The position numbers and the translations under genes are program-made. Below the pieces are notes generated by a model. The model searched no databases. It was not told the origin of the DNA and saw nothing but the letters and a program-made list of their open reading frames with translations. A stretch of 64,000 bases of DNA from Arenicola marina (taxonomy: Eukaryota; Annelida; Polychaeta; Arenicolidae): NCBI GenBank assembly GCA_964019135.1, contig OZ025256.1, forward strand, positions 21,087,911 through 21,151,910. Direction: 5' to 3'. Below, in pieces: positions 1 to 12,000 of this stretch (the first letter of the stretch is position 1; each line of letters starts with the position of its first letter).

Positions 1-146
1 TATAATGTATCCGTCCTTTCCATTGTATTAGGCGCGTTCTCCATTTCCTTCAGCGTGAATTGAGAATAAAGCTTTATTCTTCGTGATTTAGGAACACTCT
101 GCCGCCCCCCCCTTTGCCCCATCCCTACACAGGGCAGGTACGATCT

Positions 147-3100
147 AAGAGGAGAGGAAGGGTGTTGTGATCAAAGGAGGAGAGGAAGGGTGTTGGGATC
201 TAAGAAGGAGAGGAAGGGTGTAGTGATCAAAGGAGGAGAGGAAGGGTGTTGAGATCAAAGGAGGAGAGGAAGGGTGTTGGGATCTAAGAAGGAGAGGAAG
301 GGTGTAGTGATCAAAGGAGGAGAGGAAGGGTGTTGAGATCAAAGGAGGAGAGGAAGGGTGTTGGGATCTAAGAAGGAGAGGAAGGGTGTAGTGATCTTAG
401 GTAGAGAAAGGGTGTAATGATCTAAGGAGTAGAGGAAGGGTGTAGTGATCTAAGGTGTAGAGAAAGGGTGTAGTGATCTAAGGAGTAGAGGAAGGGTGTA
501 GTGATCCAAGGAGTAGAGAAAGGGTGTAGTGATCTAAGGGGTAGAGAAAGGGTATAGTGATCTAAGGTGGAGAGGAAGGGTGTAGTGATCTAAGGAGGAG
601 AGGAAGGGTGTTGTGATCTAAGGAGGAGAGGAAGGGTGTTGTGATCTAAGGTGGAGAGGAAGGGTGTTGAGATCAAAGGAGGAGAGGAAGGGTGTTGGGA
701 TCAAAGGAGGAGAGGAAGGGTGTTGGGATCTAAGAAGGAGAGGAAGGGTGTAGTGATCTTAGGTAGAGAAAGGGTGTAATGATCTAAGGAGTAGAGGAAG
801 GGTGTAGTGATCTAAGGTGTAGAGAAAGGGTGTAGTGATCTAAGGAGTAGAGGAAGGGTGTAGTGATCCAAGGAGTAGAGAAAGGGTGTAGTGATCTAAG
901 GGGTAGAGAAAGGGTATAGTGATCTAAGGTGGAGAGGAAGGGTGTAGTGATCTAAGGAGGAGAGGAAGGGTGTTGTGATCTAAGGAGGAGAGGAAGGGTG
1001 TTGTGATCTAAGGTGGAGAGGAAGGGTGTTGTGATCTAAGAGGAGAGGAAGGGTGTTGTGACCTAAGGAGGAGAGGAAGGGTGTTGCGATCTAAGGAGGA
1101 GAGGAAGGGTGTTGTGATCTAAGGTGGAGAGGAAGGGTGTTGGGATCTAAGGAAGAGAGGAAGGGTGTTGGGATGTAAGGAGGAGAGGAAGGGTGTTGTG
1201 ATCTAAGGTGGAGAGGAAGGGTGTTGTGATCTAAGGAGGAGAGGAAGGGTGTTGTGATCTAAGGAGGGGAGGAAGGGTTTTGGGATCTAAGGAGGAGAGG
1301 AAGGGTGTTGGGATCTAAGGAGGAGAGGAAGGGTGTTGGGATCTAAGGAGGAGAGGAAGGGTGTTGTGATCTAAGGAGGAGAGGAAGGAAGTTGGGATCT
1401 AAGGTGGAGAGGAAGGGTGTTGTGATCTAAGGAGGAGAGGAAGGGTGTTGTGATCTAAGGAGGAGAGGAAGGGTGTTGGGATCTAAGGAGGAGAGGAAGG
1501 GTGTTGGGATCTAAGGAGGAGAGGAAGGGTGTTGGGATCTAAGGTGGAGAGGAAGGGTGTTGTGATCTAAGGAGGAGAGGAAGGGTGTTGTGATCTAAGG
1601 AGGAGAGGAAGGGTGTTGTGATCTAAGGAGGAGAGGAAGGGTGTTGGGATCTAAGGAGGAGAGGAAGGGTGTTGTGATCTAAGGAGGAGAGGAAGGGTGT
1701 AGTGATCTAAGGAGGAGAGGAAGGGTGTTGTGATCTAAGGAGGAGAGGAAGGGTGTTGTGATCTAAGGAGGAGAGGAAGGGTGTTGTTATCTAAGGAGGA
1801 GAGGAAGGGTGTTGGGATCTAAGGAGGAGAGGAAGGGTGTTGGGATCTAAGGAGGAGAGGAAGGGTGTTGGGATCTAAGGAGGAGAGGAAGGGTGTGGTG
1901 ATCTAAGGAGGAGAGGAAGGGTGTAGTGATCTAAGGAGGAGAGGAAGGGTGTTGTGATCTAAGGAGGAGAGGAAGGGTGTTGTTATCTAAGGAGGAGAGG
2001 AAGGGTGTTGGGATCTAAGGAGGAGAGGAAGGGTGTTGGGATCTAAGGAGGAGAGGAAGGGTGTTGGGATCTAAGGAGGAGAGGAAGGGTGTTGGGATCT
2101 AAGGAGGAGAGGAAGGGTGTTGGGATCTAAGGTGGAGAGGAAGGGTGTTGTGATCTAAGGAGGAGAGGAAGGGTGTTGTGATCTAAGGAGGAGAGGAAGG
2201 GTGTTGTGATCTAAGGAGGAGAGGAAGGGTGTTGGGATCTAAGGAGGAGAGGAAGGGTGTTGTGATCTAAGGAGGAGAGGAAGGGTGTAGTGATCTAAGG
2301 AGGAGAGGAAGGGTGTTGTGATCTAAGGAGGAGAGGAAGGGTGTTGTGATCTAAGGAGGAGAGGAAGGGTGTTGTTATCTAAGGAGGAGAGGAAGGGTGT
2401 TGGGATCTAAGGAGGAGAGGAAGGGTGTTGTGATCTAAGGAGGAGAGGAAGGGTGTTGTGATCTAAGGAGGAGAGGAAGGGTGTTGGGATCTAAGGAGGA
2501 GAGGAAGGGTGTTGGGATCTAAGGAGGAGAGGAAGGGTGTTGGGATCTAAGGTGGAGAGGAAGGGTGTTGTGATCTAAGGAGGAGAGGAAGGGTGTTGTG
2601 ATCTAAGGAGGAGAGGAAGGGTGTTGTGATCTAAGGAGGAGAGGAAGGGTGTTGGGATCTAAGGAGGAGAGGAAGGGTGTTGTGATCTAAGGAGGAGAGG
2701 AAGGGTGTAGTGATCTAAGGAGGAGAGGAAGGGTGTTGTGATCTAAGGAGGAGAGGAAGGGTGTTGTGATCTAAGGAGGAGAGGAAGGGTGTTGGGATCT
2801 AAGGAGGAGAGGAAGGGTGTTGTGATCTAAGGAGGAGAGGAAGGGTGTAGTGATCTAAGGAGGAGAGGAAGGGTGTTGTGATCTAAGGAGGAGAGGAAGG
2901 GTGTTGTGATCTAAGGAGGAGAGGAAGGGTGTTGTTATCTAAGGAGGAGAGGAAGGGTGTTGGGATCTAAGGAGGAGAGGAAGGGTGTTGGGATCTAAGG
3001 AGGAGAGGAAGGGTGTTGGGATCTAAGGAGGAGAGGAAGGGTGTGGTGATCTAAGGAGGAGAGGAAGGGTGTAGTGATCTAAGGAGGAGAGGAAGGGTGT

Positions 3101-3755
3101 TGTGATCTAAGGAGGAGAGGAAGGGTGTTGTGATCTAAGGAGGAGAGGAAGGGTGTTGTGATCTAAGGAGGAGAGGAAGGGTGTTGTGATCTAAGGAGGA
3201 GAGGAAGGGTGTTGGGATCTAAGGAGGAGAGGAAGGGTGTTGGGATCTAAGGAGGAGAGGAAGGGTGTTGGGATCTAAGGAGGAGAGGAAGGGTGTTGTG
3301 ATCTAAGGAGGAGAGGAAGGGTGTAGTGATCTAAGGAGGAGAGGAAGGGTGTTGTGATCTAAGGAGGAGAGGAAGGGTGTTGTGATCTAAGGAGGAGAGG
3401 AAGGGTGTTGGGATCTAAGGAGGAGAGGAAGGGTGTTGGGATCTAAGGAGGAGAGGAAGGGTGTTGGGATCTAAGGAGGAGAGGAAGGGTGTGGTGATCT
3501 AAGGAGGAGAGGAAGGGTGTAGTGATCTAAGGAGGAGAGGAAGGGTGTTGTGATCTAAGGAGGAGAGGAAGGGTGTTGGGATCTAAGGAGGAGAGGAAGG
3601 GTGTTGGGATCTAAGGAGGAGAGGAAGGGTGTTGGGATCTAAGGAGGAGAGGAAGGGTGTTGGGATCTGAGGAGGAGAGGAAGGGTGTTGGGATCTAAGG
3701 AGGAGAGGAAGGGTGTTGGGATCTAAGGAGGAGAGGAAGGGTGTTGGGATCTGAG
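147..3755. repeat. 28-bp minisatellite array, about 129 units
   Basis: This is a near-perfect head-to-tail array with a 28-bp period. Each unit holds the core GGAGAGGAAGGGTGTTG followed by a GATCTAAG segment. Variants change the three bases before GATC (TTG, TAG, GTG) or a few purines. A rare variant, GTTATCTAAG, lies at about 1786, 1982, 2374 and 2934. The gaps are 196, 392 and 560 bp, exact multiples of 28, so blocks of units were copied together. A block near 391 (GTGATCTTAGG and following units) recurs about 362 bp later. The + strand is strongly purine-rich. Short ORFs on the minus strand are by-products of the repeat. Confidence 0.98.
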
Positions 3756-4375
3756 ATGGGGAAAGAGGGAAGTAATGATAACAGGTTGAGAGGTTGGGGA
3801 GACGAGTATCTAAATGTGTATCGGAAAGGGATAAGTAATCTAAGGTGGAAAGGAAGGTATTAGTGATCCAAGGTGGAGAAGAAGGTGATTAGTGATAAAG
3901 TGGAGAGGAAGGGGATCGACGTAAGTTAAGAGAGTTAGCTATTATACAACCATGGGCATATATATATATGTATATATATATTTATATGGACAAGATGCCC
4001 AGCGATGGCGAACGGTCGATCGGCCGACAGTTCCCTGTCTTAAGAGGCGTTCAGGCGAAAAATACAATAAGACGACAGACCGCGGCACACAGAGGGCGCC
4101 CCCTGGTGCCAAGGGACGGCGGAGCGTCCACTCAGCAGGCTGATTGCCTCGTTCTCATTCTTTCTGGACGCCTCCTGGTGACCTGCACCACCACCGCCCC
4201 CCACCTACCCCCCCCTTTCTCCGCACCCGCACCACCCCACCCCACACTTCAACTTCCTCGCTCCTTTTCACAGTGGCCGTTGTTCGATAGATGGCGCCAC
4301 TACGCGTATTCTCCCCACTCATGTTTTTGGGGCGTCTTCGTAATTAGTCCTGCTGAGGGGAAATGGCGAACGCCG
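3756..4375. other. degenerate repeat flank and unique DNA
   Basis: The first 170 bases are decayed relatives of the 28-bp unit, with AAGGTGGA and GTGATC-like pieces at uneven spacing. A short TA-rich microsatellite follows at about 3957-3987. The rest is C-rich unique DNA. An open frame runs through it only because it joins the next tandem array, and I see no recognisable domain or splice structure. Confidence 0.7.
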
Positions 4376-5198
4376 GCGCTAGTGTCATCTGTCACACTGT
4401 GTCATCTGTCAAACTTTGTTATCTGTCATACAGTGTCTTCTGTCCCACTGTGTCTTCTGTCACATTTTGTCATCTGTCACACAGTGTCATCTGTCATAGG
4501 GTGTCATCTGTCACACAGTGTCATCTGTCACACTGTGTCATCTGTCATACAGTGTCATCTGTCACACAGTGTCATCTGTCACACTGTGTTTTCTGTCACA
4601 CTGTGTCTTCTGTCACATTTTGTCATCTGTCATACAGTGTCATCTGTCACATTTTGTGATCTGTCATACAGTGTCATCTGTCATAGGTGTCATCTGTCAC
4701 ACAATGTCATCTGTCACACTGTGTCATCTGTCATACAGTGTCATCTGTCACACTGTGTCATCTGTCACGCTGTCATCTGTCACACTGTGTCATCTGTCAC
4801 TGTGTCATCTGTCACTGTGTCATCTGTCACTGTGTCATCTGTCACTGTGTCATCTGTGTCATCTGTCACTGTGCCATCTGTGTCATCTGTCACTGTGTTA
4901 TCTGTGACACTGTGTCATCTGTCACACTGTGTCATATGTCATACTGTGTCATCTGTCACAGTGTCATCTGTCACACTGTGTCATCTGTCACACTCTGTCA
5001 TCTGTTACATTGTGTCATCTGTCACTGTGTCATCTGTCACTGTGTCATCTGTGTCATTGTGTCATCTGTGTCACTGTGTCGTCTGTGTCACTGTCATCAG
5101 TGGCACTGTGTCATCAGTGACACTGTGTCATCAGTGACACTATGTCAATTGTCATTGTGTCATACATCACTGTCATCTGGCACTGCCATCTGACACAT
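4376..5198. repeat. 15-17-bp minisatellite (TCATCTGTCACACTGTG type)
   Basis: The array is built from the 17-mer TCATCTGTCACACTGTG and its variants (ATACAGTG, ACATTTTG). In the middle it shifts to a 15-bp form, TCATCTGTCACTGTG, with some units shortened to TCATCTGTG. It decays toward 5198 (GTCATCTGGCACTGCCATCTG). Several + strand frames stay open across it, giving Ser/Val/Cys/His-rich ORFs up to 389 codons that simply follow the repeat period. I do not regard them as genes. Confidence 0.95.
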
Positions 5199-6543
5199 AA
5201 GGCTGTTTGATATATCAGCGAACTAAAGCGTTTTAGAACTGTTAGAATACGTATTCCATGCAAACCTCGCGAATAGACATGAATATTTCGAAATATAATG
5301 GTTAACAGCTTAGAATAACCCGAATAATTTAAAACATGTCGCACAAGAGCATACATCCTTAAGGCATGTTTCCAGGTTTGCCTGCTTGGCGTTCTAGCTA
5401 GTGCCGCATCACGGGCTTAATACTTGTAGCAATCTATCTCTCTTCCAACCTGGGCTGCCCTCCCGATCTCGTAAGTGCCACTGCCTCCTCCGTAATGAGT
5501 GATATATCTGGGTGGAGACCCGCCCTCAATCCTGTGTTTTTCCAGGTACGTGGACTTCACCCCGACCAGCTAGCCGGCTAGCCCTCCAGCCCACACCCCC
5601 TGAACACCCCGGCCTCAACCCCCTCTCCCGGCGACAGCCACCTTACGGGGCCCAAGACGCCTCCACACGTGGCAATCAGTGGCCCTCCGCTTCTCTTGTC
5701 ACCTCACTGGCCAGTCGGGGTGAAAGTTTTATGATTAAACGACATGATTAAAGACGTGGCAAATTGTGGACCTTCCAGCCCGCACCCCCCGCCGCCCATC
5801 CCCCACCTCAACCTCCTCCTACCTACCCTACCCTCCCTCACACGATCCCAATACTACCCACCCCCACCACACCACTCCCTCGCCACACACCCACACCCAC
5901 ACCACCCCCTCGCCACACACCCACACCCACACCGCCCCTGGGCCACTCCCTTCAACGTCTTACCAGATTCCACTCATCCCTCCACCCCACCTCACCCTCC
6001 CACCCCCCATCCTGGCCCCATAACGGTCGTAGTCGCTGGCTGCCTCTTCTGCTGTTTCCTGGGTAACCGGGAAGCTGAGCTTCGCGGAAGAAGACTGTCG
6101 TCTGTTGCTCCCTGGTTGTCGGCTGCTGCTGCTGACCTGTGTATATTTGGAAGCCGTGTCCTGAAGAGTGCTGACTTGCAGGGAGCGTACTTCCCATGCC
6201 GTTTAATGAAATAACCGACCTTCAGTGACAGATTGGTGAACGTTAAAATTGAATGCGACAATTTAGCTCTACGCGGATTTCCACAATTCATCTACCGTTT
6301 TGTTTCTGTCGTCTGTCTGTTGTACCTCCGCGGGGTTACGTGGACGGATACGTCAATAACGCAGCAAAATCTCCTTCTTTAACGCCGAAACCATGGCATG
6401 CCATAGCCCATTGGTAGTACGAGAGATGAATACTGCAGTTGCTGCCAATGCCCAGGACAGGGAGGTTTGACAAAATGCTTCCAAGACACGGCGACTAAAC
6501 ACCGAGGTTAAGAGCCGTTCCGATATAAAGTGCACATTCCCAG
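5199..6543. other. unique region upstream of the CARD exon
   Basis: No recognisable gene is seen. About 5770-6010 is very C-rich, with a repeated CACACCCACACCC motif. A promoter or 5' noncoding exon of the downstream CARD gene could lie here. The sequence TGCACATTCCCAG just before 6544 would serve as a 3' splice site for the exon carrying the start codon. This is inference only. Confidence 0.5.
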
Positions 6544-6565
6544 ACGGGCTGAAATACCAACAACC

Positions 6566-6718
6566 ATGAGTCACCCGAGGGAGAAACTCTCCATTGAGAA
6601 ACGACTCTTGAAGAGGAAAATGGCGTTCCTGCAGACCAATGTCAAGGTCACGGATAATGTGCTTGGGCATCTTGCGGATAGTGAGCTGTTCAAGGAGGAG
6701 GAGCTCAAGAAGCTGAAG
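6566..6718 (+). CDS. CARD/coiled-coil protein, exon 1 (N-terminal half of CARD)
   Basis: The exon encodes 51 residues from an ATG at 6566 and ends in phase 0 at a consensus donor, CTGAAG|GTAGGT. An in-frame upstream Met (6530) exists, but a possible acceptor at 6543 favours 6566. The peptide is helical and charged. RLLKRKMAFLQTNVKVTD, LGHLADSELF and KEEELKKL match helices 1 to 3 of a caspase recruitment domain, a death-fold module that assembles signalling complexes by CARD-CARD contact. The matching helices 4 to 6 open the exon at 22225 in the same phase, so I join the two across a 15.5-kb intron. Two perfect TGACGTCA sites lie just inside the intron. The CARD assignment rests on pattern recognition, and the exon join is inferred. 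Confidence 0.6.
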
Positions 6719-9070
6719 GTAGGTGACGTCACTCAGAGAAGGTGACGTCACTAAGAGGAGGTTAAAGCGGGTGTCCAACCTAATTTAGTCGCGATCTGCA
6801 CCGAAAGTTTTCATCTTAAAATTAAATTGGCGAGTGTTAACGCTTCGTTTCGACCGGCTGGTAAGGAGAACAAAATTAGGGCAACCCGCCCCCAGCAATG
6901 TGAAGCAGAGCGCCATTTTGCCGGGAGCAGTGACGCATATTGTGACTATTCATATGGCGCCGCCTTACGTTATAACTCGCGGAGAGAGAGATCAGGGCCG
7001 CGATTTACAGATGAACAGCGGCAGTTCCAAGCCGCGCAGTAGCGCAAGATCTTAGCCTTTCATGGAAAAGTACCGTCCAAACCAATTGATATACGTCTTG
7101 CGACGATTGACTCCGCAAAAATGCCATGATTGGAGTTAGAATCGCAGCAATTTATATTAGCGAATATCACGAGCTCTTGTTTTGCTCACACAATAGGCGC
7201 AATTTTCGGTTTGAATAAATTAGATACGTATCGCCTCCTGATTGGTCAATCACAGACACACCTCCAAAAAGGGCTGCCGCTTGGGTAGGCGGCAAAAACG
7301 TGCCTGGCGGTCACTTCTAAATTTTATTGTGAGCTACAGATAGAACTCTGTAATTTGGAGGATAGACAATTGGGTATTATATGAATCGGTAAAGCAGCGT
7401 TAGAGGCCAGGCTGGCGCTTCCCTTTAAGTAAATACTAAGCACCTTCAAACATTTTAAGGTGTGGACTCAAAACATTTTTGGTTCACTTTTGCGCACGTT
7501 CCCAGCAACGCCAAGAAATCTTTTGGAAACATGGCGAACACGCAGGTGCCGGGATGCGCCTCCATTATTATTGATCTTCCATGTTATGACTGCCCAATAA
7601 TAAATAATAAGTAATATTTAAACATGATATAAATATTAAATAATATTTATACGTGATGTAAACTGGCACATCCCCAAATCATTCCTTTTGAATGATTATT
7701 GATCTTCCATGTTATCACTGCCAAGATAATCAATAATAAATAATATTTATACATGATATAAAATGGCAAATTCCCAAATCAGGCTTATTAAATATTAAAA
7801 TTCTCTGTACACGATTGATGAAAATCCTTGATCACGACGGTCGGCTGATACCCCATTCCCAGTTCACGAACAATTACTTTCCTCATTCCCAGTCCAGCGT
7901 TAAATGAAAGCCCATTCCCGAGGAACGGAAATACCCTTTGCCCCCTCCCCCCCCCCCCCCCCCCCTCCCCACCCTACTAACAAACACGATCATTTGTCAA
8001 GATAAGGGCTCTGGAAGGGGTAAATGGCGACACGCGACATAGGCATATTTGCAAAATCGACGTTCGACTTTGCCTCAGAAATTTTGACACTGAGGATCTG
8101 AGAGAGTGACATCGACACCGATAGTGGCATTTTAGAAAAAAAGGACACGGAACTTAGCCAGAAAGCGACACGGAACGTCGTAAAAAATCGACATTCGACA
8201 CGGAGAATTTTGCAAAATCGAAACTGGACACTGGATCCCCGCCACTGCCCCCAAGGATAGGGTTACAAGCTCGTAACTGTTAGTAGAACGATCCCCGGGC
8301 CTCTGATGAAAATACGATAGTAAGTTAATGAGCGCGCAACAGCTATCCTCTGCAACATATATTACATTAAAAGCTATATATTGTGTCACCATGCTCAGCG
8401 AAGGTTGAGATATTTAACTAAGCAAAGCCGGTAATGCTACACCGGGCGATAATGAGGCAGAATGAGGGTGCGGAAAGAGCCACGTGAATCTGAGGATATC
8501 TGAGGAGCTTTATTTTGTAGAAGGAAAGGTCTATCCAGGTCTCTAGGGCGACACGCACACTGGGCTATAATTGGGGTACAGGAAGAGATTTCTCCCGGAT
8601 GAAAACCCCTGGAAGGGGCAATTATGTCCCTTGATGTGAACAGAGCTGACAATAATGTATTCCGTGACCGGAAGTAAAATCCGATGGATCAGAGCAACGA
8701 ACTCCTCCATCTTACTTTTTGTTCGTTCTCCCCGCAGTGTCTCGTCCATCTCGCGGAAGGGCCGGTCTGTATGGTTAACGCTCGTATTGATGTACTGTCA
8801 GGGAAGAAGTAATTGATAAGCTGTTCGGTCGTCTAAAGTACTACATTGCTGGTTTGGAATCCCATGGGAAAGTCCACAAAGGTTCTCCGCTAAAGCGCGT
8901 GGTGGTGCTGTTAACTTTACAGCAAAACGCGTCAACGCCAGTCGAGAAAATAATTAGAGATAGGGAAAAATGAAAATACTCCATCATAAAAATTACACTT
9001 TGGGGGCGGGGGGGGTGGGGGGGCGGGATACGCTGTCGATGTCAACATATCGACGTGTGCTTCTCGAATA
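6719..9070. other. intron, first unique segment
   Basis: By the proposed gene model this is the start of the 15.5-kb intron. It holds two TGACGTCA motifs immediately after the donor, an AT-rich direct duplication at 7566-7790, a poly-C tract at about 7937-7970, and a G-rich run near 9004-9025 just before the octamer satellite. Short ORFs exist in both directions, but none resembles a known protein. Confidence 0.55.
7566..7790. repeat. AT-rich direct duplication, two copies
   Basis: Two adjacent copies of roughly 110-125 bp share TTATTGATCTTCCATGTTAT, a TAATAATAAATAAT-type stretch, ATGATATAAA and a final CCCAAATCA. The second begins near 7696. They differ by small indels, so the duplication is not recent. 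Confidence 0.8.
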
Positions 9071-12000
9071 CTGCCACACCGCCGTACCGCCATACCGCCT
9101 TACCGCCATACCGCCCTATAGCCATACTGCCATGCAGCCATCCCGCCATCCAGCCATACCGCCATACCGCCATACCGCCATCCCGCCATACAGCTATACC
9201 GCCATACCGCCATACCGCCGTACCGCCATACAGCCATGCCGCCATACAGCCATGCCGCCATACAGCCATACAGCCATACAGCCATACCGCCATACCGCAA
9301 TACAGCCATACAGCCATACCGACATACCGCCATACCGCCATACCGCCATACAGCCATACCGCCATACAGCCATACCGCCATACCGCCATGCCGCCATACA
9401 GCCATACCGCCATACAGCCATACCGTCTTACAGCCATACCCCCATACAACAATACCGCCATACAGCCATACCGTCTTACCGCCATACAGCCACACCGCCT
9501 TACAGCCCTACCCCCATACAGCAATACCGCCATACCGCCATACCGCCATACCGCCATACCGCCATACCGCCATACCGCCATACAGCCATACCGCCATACC
9601 GCCATACCGCCTTACAGCCATACCGCTATACCGCCATACCGCCATACAGCCATACCGCCATACCGCCATACCGCCATACCGCCATACAGCCATACCGCCA
9701 TACGGCCATACAGCCATACCGCCATACAGCCATACCGCCATACCGTCATACCGCCATACCGCCATACAGCCATACCGCCATACCGCCATACAGCCATACA
9801 GCCACACTGCCATACCGCCATACAGCCATACCGCCATACAGCCATACCGCCATACCGCCATACAGCCATACCGCCATACCGCCATACAGCCATACAGCCA
9901 TACCGCCATACCGCCATACCGCCATACAGCCATACCCCCATACAGCAATACCGCCATACAGCCATACCGTCTTACCGCCATACAGCCACACCGCCTTACA
10001 GCCCTACCCCCATACAGCAATACAGCCATACAGCCATACCGACATACAGCCATACCGCCATACCGCCATACCGCCATACAGCCATACCGCCATACAGCCT
10101 TACCGCCATACAGCCATACAGCCATACCGTCTTACCGCCATACAGCCACACCGCCTTACAGCCCTACCCCCATACAGCCATACTGTCTTACCGCCATACA
10201 GCCACACCGCCTTACAGCCCTACCCCCATACAGCTATACAGCCATACAGCCATACCGACATACAGCCATACCGCCATACCGCCATACCGCCATACAGCCA
10301 TACCGCCATACAGCCATACCGCCATACAGCCATACCGCCATACCGCCATATCGCCATACCGCCATACCACCATACCGCCATACCGCCATACCGCCATACC
10401 GCCATACAGCCATACCGCCATACAGCCTTACCGCCATACAGCCATACCGCCATACCGCCATACCGCCATACAGCCATACCGTCTTACCGCCATACAGCCA
10501 CACCGCCTTACAGCGCTACCCCCATACAGCAATACCGCCATACCGCCATACCGCCATACCGCCATACCGCCATACCGCCACACCGCCATACAGCCATACA
10601 GCCATACCGCCATACGCCATACAGCTCTATGTCCATACCGCATGCCGCCATACCGCCATACCGCCATACAGCTATACAGCCATACAGCTATACCGCCATG
10701 CGGCAATACCGCCATACCGCCATACCGCCATACCTCCATACAGCCATACTCCTATACCGCCATACCGCCATACCTCCATACAGCCATACAGCCATACCGC
10801 CGTACAGCCATACCGTTTACCGCCATACCGCCATACTGCCATACCGCCATACCGCCATACCGCCATACCGCCATACGGCCATACCGCCATACCGCCATAC
10901 CGCCATACCGCCATACCGCCATACCGCCACGCAGCCTTACCGCCATACCGCCATACCGCCATGCGGCCATACCCCCATGCCGCCATACCGCCATACCGCC
11001 ATGCAGTCATACCGCCATACCGCCACGCAGCCTTACCGCCATACCGCCATACCGCCATGCAGCCATACCCCCATGCCGCCATACCGCCATACCGCCATAC
11101 AGCCATACAGCCATACCGCCATTGAGCCATACAGCCATACCGTCTTACCGCCATACCGTCTTACCGCCATACAGCCATGCCGCCATACAGCCATACCGCC
11201 ATACCGCCATACCGCCATACAGCCATACCGCCATACAGCCACACCGCCATACCGCCATACCGCCATACAGCCATACCGCCATACAGCCATACAGCCATAC
11301 AGCCATACCGTCTTACCGCCATACAGCCACACCGCCTTACAGCCCTACCCCCATACAGCAATACCGCCATACCGCCATACGGCCATACCGCCATACCGCC
11401 ATACAGCCATACAGCCATACCGCCATACCGCCATACCGCCATACAGCCATACAGCCATACCGCCATACCGCCATACAGCTCTATGTCCATACCGCCATGC
11501 CGCCATACCGCCATACCGCCATACAGCTATACAGCCATACAGCTATACCGCCATGCCGCAATACCGTTATACCGCCATACCGCCATACCTCCATACAGCC
11601 ATACTCCTATACCGCCATACCGCCATACCTCCATACAGCCATACAGCCATACCGCCGTACAGCCATACCGTTTACCGCCATACCGCCATACCGCCATACC
11701 GCCATACCGCCATACCGCCATACCGCCATACGGCCATACCGCCATACCGCCATACCGCCATACCGCCATACCGCCATATCGCCATACCGCCACGCAGCCT
11801 TACCGCCATACCGCCATACCGCCATGCAGCCATACCCCCATGCCGCCATACCGCCATACCGTCATGCAGTCATACCGCCATACCGCCACGCAGCCTTACC
11901 GCCATACCGCCATACCGCCATGCAGCCATACCCCCATGCCGCCATACCGCCATACCGCCATACAGCCATACAGCCATACAGCCATACCGACATACAGCCA

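Noticed and set aside
3968..5137. 389-codon ORF with Ser/Val/Cys repeats
   Set aside because: It follows the TCATCTGTCACACTGTG minisatellite, its upstream part has no domain, and other frames are open as well.
147..5198. CRISPR-like arrays
   Set aside because: The repeats are directly adjacent with no unique spacers, and the setting is animal DNA.
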